From an uncultured Prevotellaceae bacterium (lineage in GTDB: Bacteria; Bacteroidota; Bacteroidia; Bacteroidales; Bacteroidaceae): a DNA stretch of 12,335 bases. Numbering within the stretch: the first letter of the stretch is position 1; each line of letters opens with the position of its first letter. The position numbers were made by a program, and so were the translations under genes. Under the pieces are notes generated by a model. The model saw only the letters and a program-made list of their open reading frames with translations. It made no database searches and was not told the origin of the DNA. Of this stretch, positions 1 to 8,500 are shown piece after piece. Location of the stretch: positions 1-12,335 of the forward strand of contig CAMZHB010000017.1 of the NCBI GenBank assembly GCA_947306605.1. The letters run 5' to 3'.

Positions 1-1911
1 CGCACCTGCCACTATCCCGACGACCCGCGCTGGTATGACCTCTGCGACGAATACGGCATCTATGTGACGGCGGAGACCAACATCGAAAGCCACGGCATGG
101 GTTACGGCGAACACACGTTGGCCAAGGACCCGCAGTTTGCCACCGAACACGTGGAGCGCCAGAAACACAATGTGCTGGTCAACCGCAACCATCCCTCCGT
201 CATCGTGTGGAGCCTAGGCAACGAGGCCGGTTACGGTCCCAACTTCGAAAAAGCTTACGACTGGATCAAATCGGTCGACGCCATGCGTCCCGTGCAGTAT
301 GAACGGGCCGGTGAGAACGGCAAGACCGACATCTTCTGCCCGATGTACGGACCGCCCGATTGGTGCGAGAAATACACGAAGTCAGGCAATCCCCGTCCGC
401 TCATCCAGTGCGAATACGCCCATGCCATGGGAAACAGCGTGGGTAATTTCAAGGAATACTGGGACCTCATCCGCAAGACGCCCAATTATCAGGGCGGTTA
501 CATCTGGGACTTCATCGACCAGGGCCTGCGAGACGTGAACAAGGACGGCAAGCCGATTTATACTTACGGCGGCGACTACGGACGTTACCCGGCCAGCGAC
601 AACAACTTCAACTGCAACGGCCTCATCAATCCCGACCGCCAGCTCAATCCCCACGCTTACGAGGTGGCTTACTATTATCAGAACATATGGACCTCGCCGG
701 TCAATCTGAACGTGGGCACCATTCGTGTCTATAACGAGAACTTCTTCCGCGCCCTGGACTATGTGGCGCTGGAGTGGGAGGTCCTGGCCGACGGCAAACG
801 CATCCTGAACGGTCAGGTCGACAAAGTCATTGCTCTGCCCCAGACGACAACGACGATGACCATTGGCTACGAACTGCCGAAGGACGCCAAGGGCGAACTC
901 TTGCTCAACGTCTATTATGTTTTGAAGCGTGACGAACCTTTGATGAAGAAAGGCGACCGCGTGGCTTACCAGCAGTTCGTCATCCGTCCTTACGACTTTA
1001 CCTCGACGCCAACGGCCGCCAAGGCAGAGAATTTCAAGGTGGAAAGTGCCCGCGACTGGCTCACGCTGCAAGCCGGAAACACCAGCGTGACCTTCGGCAA
1101 GCGCTCCGGTTGGGTGGAATATCTCGACGTCAACGGCCGCCCCATGCTGGAGAAAGGCTATTCGCTGCGTCCGCAGTTCTGGCGCGCCCCCACCGACAAC
1201 GACATGGGCGCACGCATGCACCAGCAGTTGCGTGCCTGGCTCAACCCGCGCATGGACAAGAAGAACTTCAATTACGAATTTAAGGACGGAGCCTACGTGG
1301 TGACAGCCGTTTACGACATGCCGACCGTCGAGGCCAAACTGACCATGACCTATACGCTGAGCGGTGAAGGCGAACTGACCGTGAACGAAAAGATGGAGGT
1401 GAACCCCGAGGCCAAGAACAAACCGCAGATGTTCTGCTACGGCATGCAGCTGGTAATGCCCGAGCGCTTCGGCACGCTCGAATACTACGGCCGCGGTCCG
1501 TGGGAGAACTATATCGACCGCAAGGACGCTTCCCTCCTGGGACGCTACAAGAGCTCCGCCCGTGCCGAGTATTGGGGCTACATCCGTCCGCAGGAGAGCG
1601 GCAACCACACCGACGTGCGTTGGTGGAGCCTCTACGACAACAAGTCGGGAGCCGGCTTGAATTTCCGCGGTGCGGAACCCATGGAGTGCAGCGCGCTCAA
1701 CTACTTGCCCGAAGACCTCGACGACGGTTGGGACAAGCACCAGCGCCACTCGGGCGACCTCACCCCGCGGCCCTTCACCGTGGTGCGCCTCTGCAGCCGC
1801 CAGATGGGCCTGGGCGGCGTGCACAGCTGGGGCACGTGGCCACTCAACGCCTATCAGATGCCATACGAAAACCGCGAATTCACCTTCGTGATTTATCCGC
1901 GGGCAAAATAG
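1..1911 (+). CDS. LacZ-type GH2 glycoside hydrolase (probable beta-galactosidase), 5'-truncated by window edge
   Basis: The frame is open from base 1 to a TAG at 1909-1911, giving 636 visible residues. LacZ-type enzymes have roughly 1,000-1,050, so the N-terminal jelly-roll, the first Ig-like domain and the start of the TIM barrel are missing to the left. The GTG at codon 22 is internal, not a start. Visible barrel motifs closely match E. coli LacZ: RTCHYPDDPRWY (residues 1-12), NIESHGM (about 28-34), SLGNEAGYG with the acid/base Glu at 75, and PLIQCEYAHAMGNS with the nucleophile Glu at 138. A LacZ domain-4-like Ig segment follows (about 215-320). Then comes the C-terminal Bgal small-chain beta-sandwich, with WRAPTDND near 394-401 and a GGVHSWGTWP motif near the end. 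Family knowledge gives retaining hydrolysis of terminal beta-galactosides; the exact sugar specificity cannot be read here. A signal peptide, if any, lies outside the window. A strong terminator follows, so this is the last gene of its transcription unit. Confidence 0.95.
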   Translation, partial: RTCHYPDDPRWYDLCDEYGIYVTAETNIESHGMGYGEHTLAKDPQFATEHVERQKHNVLVNRNHPSVIVWSLGNEAGYGPNFEKAYDWIKSVDAMRPVQYERAGENGKTDIFCPMYGPPDWCEKYTKSGNPRPLIQCEYAHAMGNSVGNFKEYWDLIRKTPNYQGGYIWDFIDQGLRDVNKDGKPIYTYGGDYGRYPASDNNFNCNGLINPDRQLNPHAYEVAYYYQNIWTSPVNLNVGTIRVYNENFFRALDYVALEWEVLADGKRILNGQVDKVIALPQTTTTMTIGYELPKDAKGELLLNVYYVLKRDEPLMKKGDRVAYQQFVIRPYDFTSTPTAAKAENFKVESARDWLTLQAGNTSVTFGKRSGWVEYLDVNGRPMLEKGYSLRPQFWRAPTDNDMGARMHQQLRAWLNPRMDKKNFNYEFKDGAYVVTAVYDMPTVEAKLTMTYTLSGEGELTVNEKMEVNPEAKNKPQMFCYGMQLVMPERFGTLEYYGRGPWENYIDRKDASLLGRYKSSARAEYWGYIRPQESGNHTDVRWWSLYDNKSGAGLNFRGAEPMECSALNYLPEDLDDGWDKHQRHSGDLTPRPFTVVRLCSRQMGLGGVHSWGTWPLNAYQMPYENREFTFVIYPRAK

Positions 1912-1941
1912 CAGGCCTGTTGTCGTCGGTCTGTCAATAGC

Positions 1942-1984
1942 GACCGTCCCCAGAGACACCGGAGTCTTTGGGGACGGTCCTTTT
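1942..1984 (+). terminator. Intrinsic (Rho-independent) terminator of the GH2 gene
   Basis: The left arm GACCGTCCCCAGAGAC (1942-1957) pairs with GTCTTTGGGGACGGTC (1964-1979) over 16 bp, with one G-U wobble and a 6-nt loop (ACCGGA). The T tract TTTT (1981-1984) follows after one intervening base. It starts 31 bp after the GH2 stop. The stem is nearly symmetrical but only the + side has a good T run next to it, so it most likely acts on + strand transcripts. It should insulate the downstream operon from GH2 transcription. Confidence 0.9.
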
Positions 1985-2140
1985 ATAGACACTTCACCGT
2001 TAAATTTCTTTGATTCCGGCGTCTTGTAATGTAAAAAACCATAATTTCGAGGGTTTAGAGTATAAAAAAATAAAACAAAAGGATTCTGGAAACTGCCTCC
2101 CCTCCCCAAAATGCGGTGAAAGGTGTTCCGTATGAAAACT

Positions 2141-2194
2141 AAGCGGCGTTTCTAACTTTTGAAACGCCGCTTCTGATTTTTGAAGCGCCGCTTC
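2141..2194. repeat. Short GC-rich palindromic repeat cluster (REP-like), 21-bp period
   Basis: GAAACGCCGCTTC (2161-2173) recurs 21 bp later as GAAGCGCCGCTTC (2182-2194), each preceded by a T-rich run ending in TTTTG. An inverted copy, AAGCGGCGTTTC (2141-2152), forms a perfect 12-bp stem with 2161-2172 around an 8-nt loop. The second direct copy is itself an odd palindrome (GAAGCG-C-CGCTTC). These units stand out against AT-rich surroundings. There are too few copies and spacers for CRISPR. It could be a REP-like dispersed element, a remnant of a mobile palindrome, or a protein-binding array. The structure is plain in the sequence; the function is not. Confidence 0.7.
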
Positions 2195-2205
2195 GTCGAA
2201 ACGGG

Positions 2206-2356
2206 ACGGGGCTTGTGCGAACGGAAGGCTGACAGCTGCGCTAAAGCCGTGTTTTGCCGAAAATCCCGGCATGTGATTCTAGCGGGTTTGCAATGGGACG
2301 GCCGTTTGGGGCTTCCTGAGCCAATTTTGGACAAACGGGCGAAAAACAGGCCCCGT
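2206..2356. other. GC-rich segment with nested inverted repeats, possible structured RNA or element remnant
   Basis: ACGGGGCTTGT (2206-2216) is complementary to ACAGGCCCCGT (2346-2356) over 11 positions with one G-U wobble, enclosing about 130 bp. Inside, CCGTTTG (2302-2308) pairs with CAAACGG (2332-2338), and within that GGCT/AGCC closes a small loop. I do not recognise any known riboswitch or ncRNA family. The arms are short enough for some of this to be chance. It directly adjoins the repeat cluster on its left, so both may be parts of one element. Confidence 0.3.
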
Positions 2357-2461
2357 TTTACATGGAGTTTAATGACAAACTCACGAAAAAATGGCTTTTT
2401 GGTGAGCCAAAAGGTATAAGAAATGTTAATCGTGTAGATTTTTCTGCTCCCAACGTATATT

Positions 2462-2498
2462 TATATAGGTAAGTTTTCTTAATTTTGTGACCTATATA
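2462..2498. promoter_or_regulatory. Perfect 9-bp inverted repeat flanking the -7 box, candidate operator
   Basis: TATATAGGT (2462-2470) and ACCTATATA (2490-2498) are exact reverse complements separated by 19 bp. The spacer contains the consensus-like -7 element at 2480-2487, so the right arm would lie around the transcription start. The two arm centres are 28 bp apart, under three helical turns, which would suit a dimeric regulator or an RNA/DNA hairpin. No regulator gene is visible in the window. The repeat itself is certain; the operator role is inference. Confidence 0.45.
2480..2487 (+). promoter_or_regulatory. Bacteroidetes-type -7 promoter element (TAATTTTG) for the FAS1-SusCD operon
   Basis: TAATTTTG fits the Bacteroidetes housekeeping -7 consensus TAnnTTTG exactly. 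It lies 78 bp upstream of the first start codon, which would place transcription start near 2493-2497. I see no TTTG at the usual -33 spacing (about 2456-2460 reads GTATAT-like), so the promoter may be weak or activator-dependent. A second partial match, TAAGTTTT, lies at 2470-2477. No comparable promoter is seen before the next three genes. Confidence 0.55.
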
Positions 2499-2522
2499 GT
2501 AAAGACTCGAAAAGGCAGAAAT

Positions 2523-2565
2523 GTCGAAAAACTAAAACAAAAAATAAAATAAAATTTAAACTTTA
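2523..2565 (+). promoter_or_regulatory. A-rich translation leader of the first operon gene
   Basis: The bases before the start at 2566 are mostly A with scattered T (runs of AAAACAAAAAATAAAATAAA type) and contain no GGAGG-like sequence. Bacteroidetes translation initiation commonly relies on A-rich, unstructured leaders instead of a Shine-Dalgarno site, so this supports initiation at 2566 or 2572. Confidence 0.55.
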
Positions 2566-5529
2566 ATGTGTATGAAAGACCGTTTTTTCAGACTGCGCAG
2601 GCTGCTCACAGGAGCAATGTCCCTGCTGTTGATTGGCGGAATGATGTACTCTTGTTCAGATGATTATGACTTGCCTGACAAGTCTCCGAGTTGGCTCGGT
2701 TCGAGCATTCTCGGCTATCTGCAAGACAAGGGAAACTACACCAACACCGTCAAACTGATTCAGGATTTGAAGCTGGACACGATGCTGGCACGAACAGGTA
2801 GTAAGACCCTGTTTGTGGCAGACGATGCCGCTTACGATCGCTTCTATGCCAACAATGGTTGGGGCGTGAAGTCATATTCCGACTTGACGCTGTCACAAAA
2901 GAAGATGTTGTTCTACGGCAGCATGCTCGACAACGCTTATCTGCTCGAGATGATGTCGAGCACGTCGTCTTCGGTGATGAATTCCGATGGCAAGTACTTG
3001 GACAAGAACATGTGCTTGCGTCAGCCGACCTCGCTGACTGCCACCGACACCATCGGCTTCTATGCATGGGATGACCCCGCTATTCCCCGCACCTACAATT
3101 TAGGTCTGAAGAACGATGGCGGCAAACCCGACGAAGACTACTGGGAACGTTTCCGCACCCAGGAGAAGGGCGGTATCCGTATGGCCACCGATGCCACCGT
3201 GCCTCTGATGATTCACTGGATCGCCGGTCAGATGGGTGAGCAGAAGATCACCGACAAGGACTTCGCCACCATCATGGGCCGTACCCGTGAACCGAACGAT
3301 GTGTACATCTTCGGCAGTAAGGTGTTGGAACAGGACATCACCTGCCAGAACGGTTACATCGACGTGCTGGACAACGTGTTCACCACACCGTACAACATGG
3401 CTGAGCAAATCCGCATCTGCGGACACACCAACCTGTTCAGCCACATGCTCGACCGTTTCAGCGCGCCTTACTACAACGCCTCCCTGACACGTGCCTACAG
3501 ACAACTGGTTCCCGGAGTGGACTCCGTGTTTGAAAAGCGTTACCTCTCCGACCGCTCACAGGGCGACGGCGGCTTGACCAAAGCTCCCGATAAACACGGT
3601 GGCATGGGCAAGGACGTCGGTTTCTCCGTATTGCCTTACGACCCGGGATGGAATACCTATTATAATACAGGCCACGGCGTGCAGGTGGACATGGCTGCCA
3701 TGTTCATTCCTTCCGACGAAGCCCTCTACAGATACTTCATCGATGAAGACGGCGGCGGACGCTTCCTGATGGACGCTTTCGCTACCGAAAAGCCTGTAAC
3801 CAAGGAAAACCTGATGCGCAATGTCGACCAGATTCCTCTGAGCATCATTCAGCCGATGATTAAGAACTTCATGAAGCCTTCGTTCATAGAGTCCGTACCG
3901 AGCAAGTACATCTCCATCATGAACGATGCCCGCGACCCGATGTTCTCGAACTGTATGACGGACGACGAGTTTATTGCAAAGATTGACACCTGCCTCATCG
4001 CTTGTAACGGTGTCGTATATATAATGAATGAAGTGTACTCACCGGCCGACTACGCTTGCGTTGCCGCTCCCGCTCTGGTGGGTGACAGCTTCCACATCTT
4101 CAACTGGGCCATCCGTATCGACAACGAAGGTAAGTACATCTCCGACCCCAACGCCGACGTAAACTACCGTCCGTGTCAGTACATGCAGACCTACCTGCAG
4201 GCCATGAGTTCCAACTTCGCCCTCTTCCTGCCGACCGACCGCGCTCTGAAGAAATACTTCGACCCGCTGTCAGCCACAGTGCTTGAGTTCAGCTTCGACG
4301 GCTCACAGTCAAAGATCAACCAGATTTCGGCCATCGGTTACGACTACGACCCCGTTACCGGTGAAATTGCCACCGAGCCTCAGGACAAGGGACGTAAGAA
4401 GGGTAAGGAAATCGTTGCCAACCGTCTGAAGGACATGTTGAACGACCACGTTTATGTAGACCCGGAAGAAAGCAAGATTGGTCTTTACACCGGTAACGAG
4501 TACTTCGTAACCAAGGCCGGCGCTCCTATCCGCGTCTTCCATCCCGAATCGGGCATCGGCTTCAAGCTTCAGGGTGCCTATCAGATTGAAAAAGGTGACT
4601 ATTGCACCGTTCAGGATATCTACGACCAGTCCGAAAAGACCAACGGCTACGGTAATGGTATGACCTACGCCATCGACAAACCCATCCAGTCAACCAACAA
4701 ATCGGTTTACACCATCATGAACGACAAAGACAACGAAGATTCTCCTTATCGTCAGTTCATGAACCTCTGCCAGGTTGACCTGAGCGTTTTGAGAAATGCC
4801 GGTTTCGTGGACGACCTGATTGCCCAGAAGAAGAGCGAAAATGACATTACGAAGGCTTTGATGAAGTATGCCATCTTCACTTCCGACAACTATCCCATCG
4901 ACCAGAACGTACGTTTCTTCAACACCTACCGTTACACGGTTTACATTCCGACGAATGCCAGCATTGAAGAAGCCATTTCCAAGAACGCTCTTCCCACATG
5001 GGACATGATTAATAATTATCTGACAGAACGTATGGAGTATCTGGCCGCCAACGAGCCTTATCTCTCCGAAGAAGAGAAAGTCGCCATCACGACTGAGTAT
5101 AAGACAAAGGCCCAGGCCATGATTACCTGCTTGCTGAACTTTGTGAAATATCACTTCCAGGATAACTCGGTATTTGCCGACGTACAGCCGCAGGCTGCCC
5201 AAGACTATGAGTCAGCTTGCATCGACACGGTAACCAACCGTTACATTACCCTGAAGGTTTGGTCCGACGGCAATCACACCCTGACTGTACAGGACAAGGC
5301 CGGCAACGTGCGCAAAGTGATTACTGCTGACGGTCACTACAACATGCTGACCCGCGATATTCAGCAGGACAAGAAAAAGACTTTGATAGAAACCTCCTCT
5401 TATGCAGTACTGCATCAGGTGGACGGCGTGCTAAACTTCAAGCCATTGGAAAATGGCAGATATGATTCCGAATGGAGTACGACTGCCAAGGCGAAGAAAT
5501 TTGTCGCAAGGTATCGTGTTACGAATTAA
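2566..5529 (+). CDS. Large surface lipoprotein with four FAS1 (fasciclin) modules
   Basis: This protein has 987 residues from ATG 2566; the ATG at 2572 (MKDRFF) is an equally good or better start. A basic N-terminus and hydrophobic stretch end at MMYSC, with the lipidated Cys at 30. It is followed by SDDYD, resembling the Bacteroidetes lipoprotein surface-export signal. Four FAS1-like modules can be picked out by their paired landmarks. The opening strand motifs are LFVADDAAY (about 80), MFIPSDEAL (about 375), LFLPTDRAL (about 550) and VYIPTNASI (about 789). The closing motifs are NGYIDVLD (262), NGVVYIMN (481), NGMTYAID (697) and VLHQVDGVL (948). The conserved FAS1 His is visible in module 4 (YH, 862-863) and probably in module 3 (DHVY, 628), but not clearly in 1 and 2. 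Each module is well over the usual 130-140 residues, implying insertions. FAS1 domains elsewhere mediate adhesion or carbohydrate/protein contact; the ligand here is unknown. It precedes the SusC-type gene by 3 nt after tandem TAA codons. Confidence 0.88.
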   Translation: MCMKDRFFRLRRLLTGAMSLLLIGGMMYSCSDDYDLPDKSPSWLGSSILGYLQDKGNYTNTVKLIQDLKLDTMLARTGSKTLFVADDAAYDRFYANNGWGVKSYSDLTLSQKKMLFYGSMLDNAYLLEMMSSTSSSVMNSDGKYLDKNMCLRQPTSLTATDTIGFYAWDDPAIPRTYNLGLKNDGGKPDEDYWERFRTQEKGGIRMATDATVPLMIHWIAGQMGEQKITDKDFATIMGRTREPNDVYIFGSKVLEQDITCQNGYIDVLDNVFTTPYNMAEQIRICGHTNLFSHMLDRFSAPYYNASLTRAYRQLVPGVDSVFEKRYLSDRSQGDGGLTKAPDKHGGMGKDVGFSVLPYDPGWNTYYNTGHGVQVDMAAMFIPSDEALYRYFIDEDGGGRFLMDAFATEKPVTKENLMRNVDQIPLSIIQPMIKNFMKPSFIESVPSKYISIMNDARDPMFSNCMTDDEFIAKIDTCLIACNGVVYIMNEVYSPADYACVAAPALVGDSFHIFNWAIRIDNEGKYISDPNADVNYRPCQYMQTYLQAMSSNFALFLPTDRALKKYFDPLSATVLEFSFDGSQSKINQISAIGYDYDPVTGEIATEPQDKGRKKGKEIVANRLKDMLNDHVYVDPEESKIGLYTGNEYFVTKAGAPIRVFHPESGIGFKLQGAYQIEKGDYCTVQDIYDQSEKTNGYGNGMTYAIDKPIQSTNKSVYTIMNDKDNEDSPYRQFMNLCQVDLSVLRNAGFVDDLIAQKKSENDITKALMKYAIFTSDNYPIDQNVRFFNTYRYTVYIPTNASIEEAISKNALPTWDMINNYLTERMEYLAANEPYLSEEEKVAITTEYKTKAQAMITCLLNFVKYHFQDNSVFADVQPQAAQDYESACIDTVTNRYITLKVWSDGNHTLTVQDKAGNVRKVITADGHYNMLTRDIQQDKKKTLIETSSYAVLHQVDGVLNFKPLENGRYDSEWSTTAKAKKFVARYRVTN

Positions 5530-5532
5530 TAA

Positions 5533-8500
5533 ATGAATGCTATGAATAAGATAAAGTATCTTCTGTTGCTTCTCTTGTGCGGTTGCGTCTCATTGACGTA
5601 TGCACAGAAAAGAATTTCAGGACACGTCTACAGCCCCAAGGACGGTCCGATAATGATGGCCAACGTGCTGGAGATTGACGCCAACAACCGTGTCGTTTCT
5701 TCTTCACAGACCGATATGAGCGGTAACTTCTCCATGACAATCAAGAACCCGAACAATACGCTGAAAGTCGCTTTCGTGGGCTACAAGGTTTGGCAGGGTA
5801 AGATTGGTACCGCTACAACGTTTAAGATTCAGTTGCTCGACAACACCCGTCAGCTCGGTGAAGTTAAAAAGGTGGGTCACCGCATGGTGAAATCCAGTGG
5901 TCTCTCCATTCCCGAACGTGAGGTGTCTGTCGCCACACAGAAATTGGATATGGACGAAATGAAGGGTCTTTCCTTCGAATCGGCCGACCAGGCTCTGCAG
6001 GGACAAATCGCCGGTCTTGACATCGTGGCCAACTCCGGTAACCTCGGTTCAGGTATGAGCATGCGTCTGCGTGGTGTAACTACGATTAGTGGTAACCAGG
6101 AACCGTTGATTGTTGTCGACGGACACATCCTTGAAAACTATACCACCACCGACGTTGACCTCCAGGACATGGACAACACCGAACAGTTCGCCAACCTGTT
6201 GAGCGTAAACGTGGAAGACATCAAGAGTATTGAAGTTAAGAAGGACGCCGGTGCCTGCGCCATGTGGGGTGCCCGTGGTTCTAATGGTGTTATCGAAATC
6301 ACCACCCGCCGTGGTGCCAAGGGTAAGACCCGCATCTCGGGTAACTACTTCTTCACAGGAAGCTGGCAGCCGGCAGGCATGAAGATGCTCAACGGTGACG
6401 GCTACACCATGATGCTGAAAGAAGCCTACTTCAACCCGCGCCAGAGCGACCTCGCCTCCAACATCGTGGAGCTCTCCTACAAGCGCAACCGTACGGCTTA
6501 CTACGGCAACTTCGACAAGAATACCGACTGGATTGACGCCGTAACGCAGTTCGGCCAGTCCCACAAGTACTATGTCAGCTTGCAGGGTGGTGGTGAACAG
6601 GCCCAGTTCCGTATCTCCGGTGGTTACGACCACGAGACCGGTACCATTATCAAGCAGAGTCTCGACCGCTTTAGCACACGTATGACTTTGGACTACACGG
6701 TGTCTGACCGCATCAAGTTCGCTTCGAACTTCGCATTGACCTATACGAAGAACAACCGTAACTACACCGACATCTTGGCACGCGCTTACAAGGCCATGCC
6801 TAACATGAGTATCACACGTTACGAGTACAATCCCGCAACGGATTCTTATTACGACACGGGTGAATATTATAAGATGTATCCCGCTGCTTCCGCTGCCGGT
6901 GAAGTTCGCGACGGCTATACCTCTTATTATTTAAGTGATATGGTTGACAATGGTAACCCCGTTGCCATAGCCAACCTCTCTTGGAGTAAAGTAGGCCAAT
7001 ACAAGATTGAACCGCAGTTTGAACTGACATACAAACTCCTTGGTAAGGACGAAAGCAAGACACAGCTCGACTATAAGGGTGAAGTTTACATGAACGCCAC
7101 CTCTTATAATTCCGATGCCTACTATCCCGGTGCACTTTCCTCCTCAACATATAGCACCAGCGGAGGTATCAACCGTGCTGCCAATGAAAACAGCCGCGGT
7201 TTGACGTTCACCACGACACACTATCTGACTTTCATTCCTAAGATGCCGAAGAACCACTCTTTCTCGATGTTGGGTAAAGGTGAATTGACTTCTTACAACG
7301 GAAACTCCCAAAGCCTGAGTTCCTCCGGTCTGGTCGGTGGCATCACAGACCCGACGGTGGACGGCTATCTGGAAGGTCCCACTACGATTACGAGTACTTC
7401 CAAGAGCCACGGCCTGAACTTCTCAACGACGGCTCACTACGCCTTCAAGTCCAAGTACGTGCTCGACTTCTCGTTGCGTGCCGACGGTAGCACCTCCTTC
7501 GGTAAGGACAACCGTTGGGGTTACTTCCCCAGTGTTTCCGGCCGTTGGAACATCAGTGATGAAATCTTCTTCCGTCCGTTGAAGAAGGTCATCAACATGT
7601 TCTCCTTCGCTCCCGGTTGGGGTGTTACGGGTAACAGCCCGTCGACCAACTCCATCATGTACAACAAGTATGGTGCGTGGGAACATTACGCCGGCATGTC
7701 GGCCATCATCCCGAATAACCTGCGACTGACAACGGTACGTTGGGAAAAGACGAAGTCCTGGAACCTTGGTTTCAACCTCAACTTCCTGGAAGACCTCGTT
7801 TGCATTAACTTCAACGTGTACGAAAAGCGTACGTCCGACCTGCTGCAGCAGAACGTGAAGATTCCTTCATCGGTTGGTTTCAGCTCTTTGGATTACGAGA
7901 ACGTGGGTACCCTGAAGAACGATGGTTGGGACTTATACGTATACACTAAGCCTATCATGAAAGTGGGCAAGTTCTCCATGAAGCTGAAATTCAATGCTGC
8001 CCAGAACCGCAACCGCGTGACATCCATGGACGCCAGCGTGCTTGCCGGTCTGAATGGAGACTATCAGTATAACAATGAAAAATACCTGAGCCGCGTTCAG
8101 GTGGGTAATGCCCTGTACTCCATCTACGGTTTCCGTTACAAAGGTGTTTACCGTTACGACTACGACCACAGCGGTTACTTCGCTGATGAATCGAAGAACA
8201 CCCTGTATGGTCAGAACACCGCCGCAGCCGCAGCCGCCCGTGGCGAAAATGCCACCACTCCGGTAGCCCGCGACGCCAACGGCAACATCATTTTCGATGC
8301 TGAAGGTAATCCTCTCCGTATGTACTTCAACTACGGTGGCACCAACTACCGCTTCGCCGGTGGTGACGCCATTTATGAAGATATCAACCACGACGGTCAA
8401 ATCAACGAACTCGACATCGTTTACCTCGGCAATTCCAACCCGAAGTTCAACGGTGGTTTCGGCGTTGACCTGATGTACGGCCGCTGGACATTGAAGACCA

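Larger units (their letters stand above)
1912..2565. other. 654-bp intergenic region between GH2 gene and Sus-like operon
   Basis: No convincing gene lies here. In order it contains a terminator hairpin (1942-1984), an AT-rich spacer (about 1985-2100) with nothing I can name, a GC-rich island (about 2135-2357) with 21-bp-period repeats and a possible folded segment, then an AT-rich promoter region and an A-rich leader running to the start at 2566. Short open frames across the island (for example 2180-2419 on + and 2152-2334 on -) are composed partly of the repeat and have no family resemblance. The switch from GC-rich to AT-rich and back is abrupt. Confidence 0.8.

Noticed and set aside
64..66. 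GTG as start of the GH2 gene
   Set aside because: The frame continues upstream to base 1 with conserved LacZ barrel residues (RTCHYP...), so the codon is internal.
382..2109. 575-codon open frame on the - strand opposite the GH2 gene
   Set aside because: It lies antisense to a gene with intact catalytic motifs, runs through the terminator, and has a low-complexity His/Val/Ala-rich composition typical of the reverse of GC-rich codons. No family resemblance.
2141..2194. CRISPR array
   Set aside because: Only two direct copies of a 13-bp core with 8-bp gaps, no true spacers and no cas genes.
2152..2334. 60-codon - strand frame with a repeated KRRFK pattern
   Set aside because: The peptide repeat is the direct translation of the 21-bp DNA repeat (21 is divisible by 3), so it reflects the repeat and not a protein.
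2206..2356. Known riboswitch or tRNA
   Set aside because: No cloverleaf, no CCA-ready acceptor stem and no recognised aptamer core; the segment also lies about 135 bp upstream of the likely transcription start, so it would not be in the operon's leader.
2180..2419. 79-codon + strand frame in the intergenic region
   Set aside because: It starts inside the palindromic repeat, has no A-rich leader, shows no recognisable motif and overlaps the nested inverted repeats.
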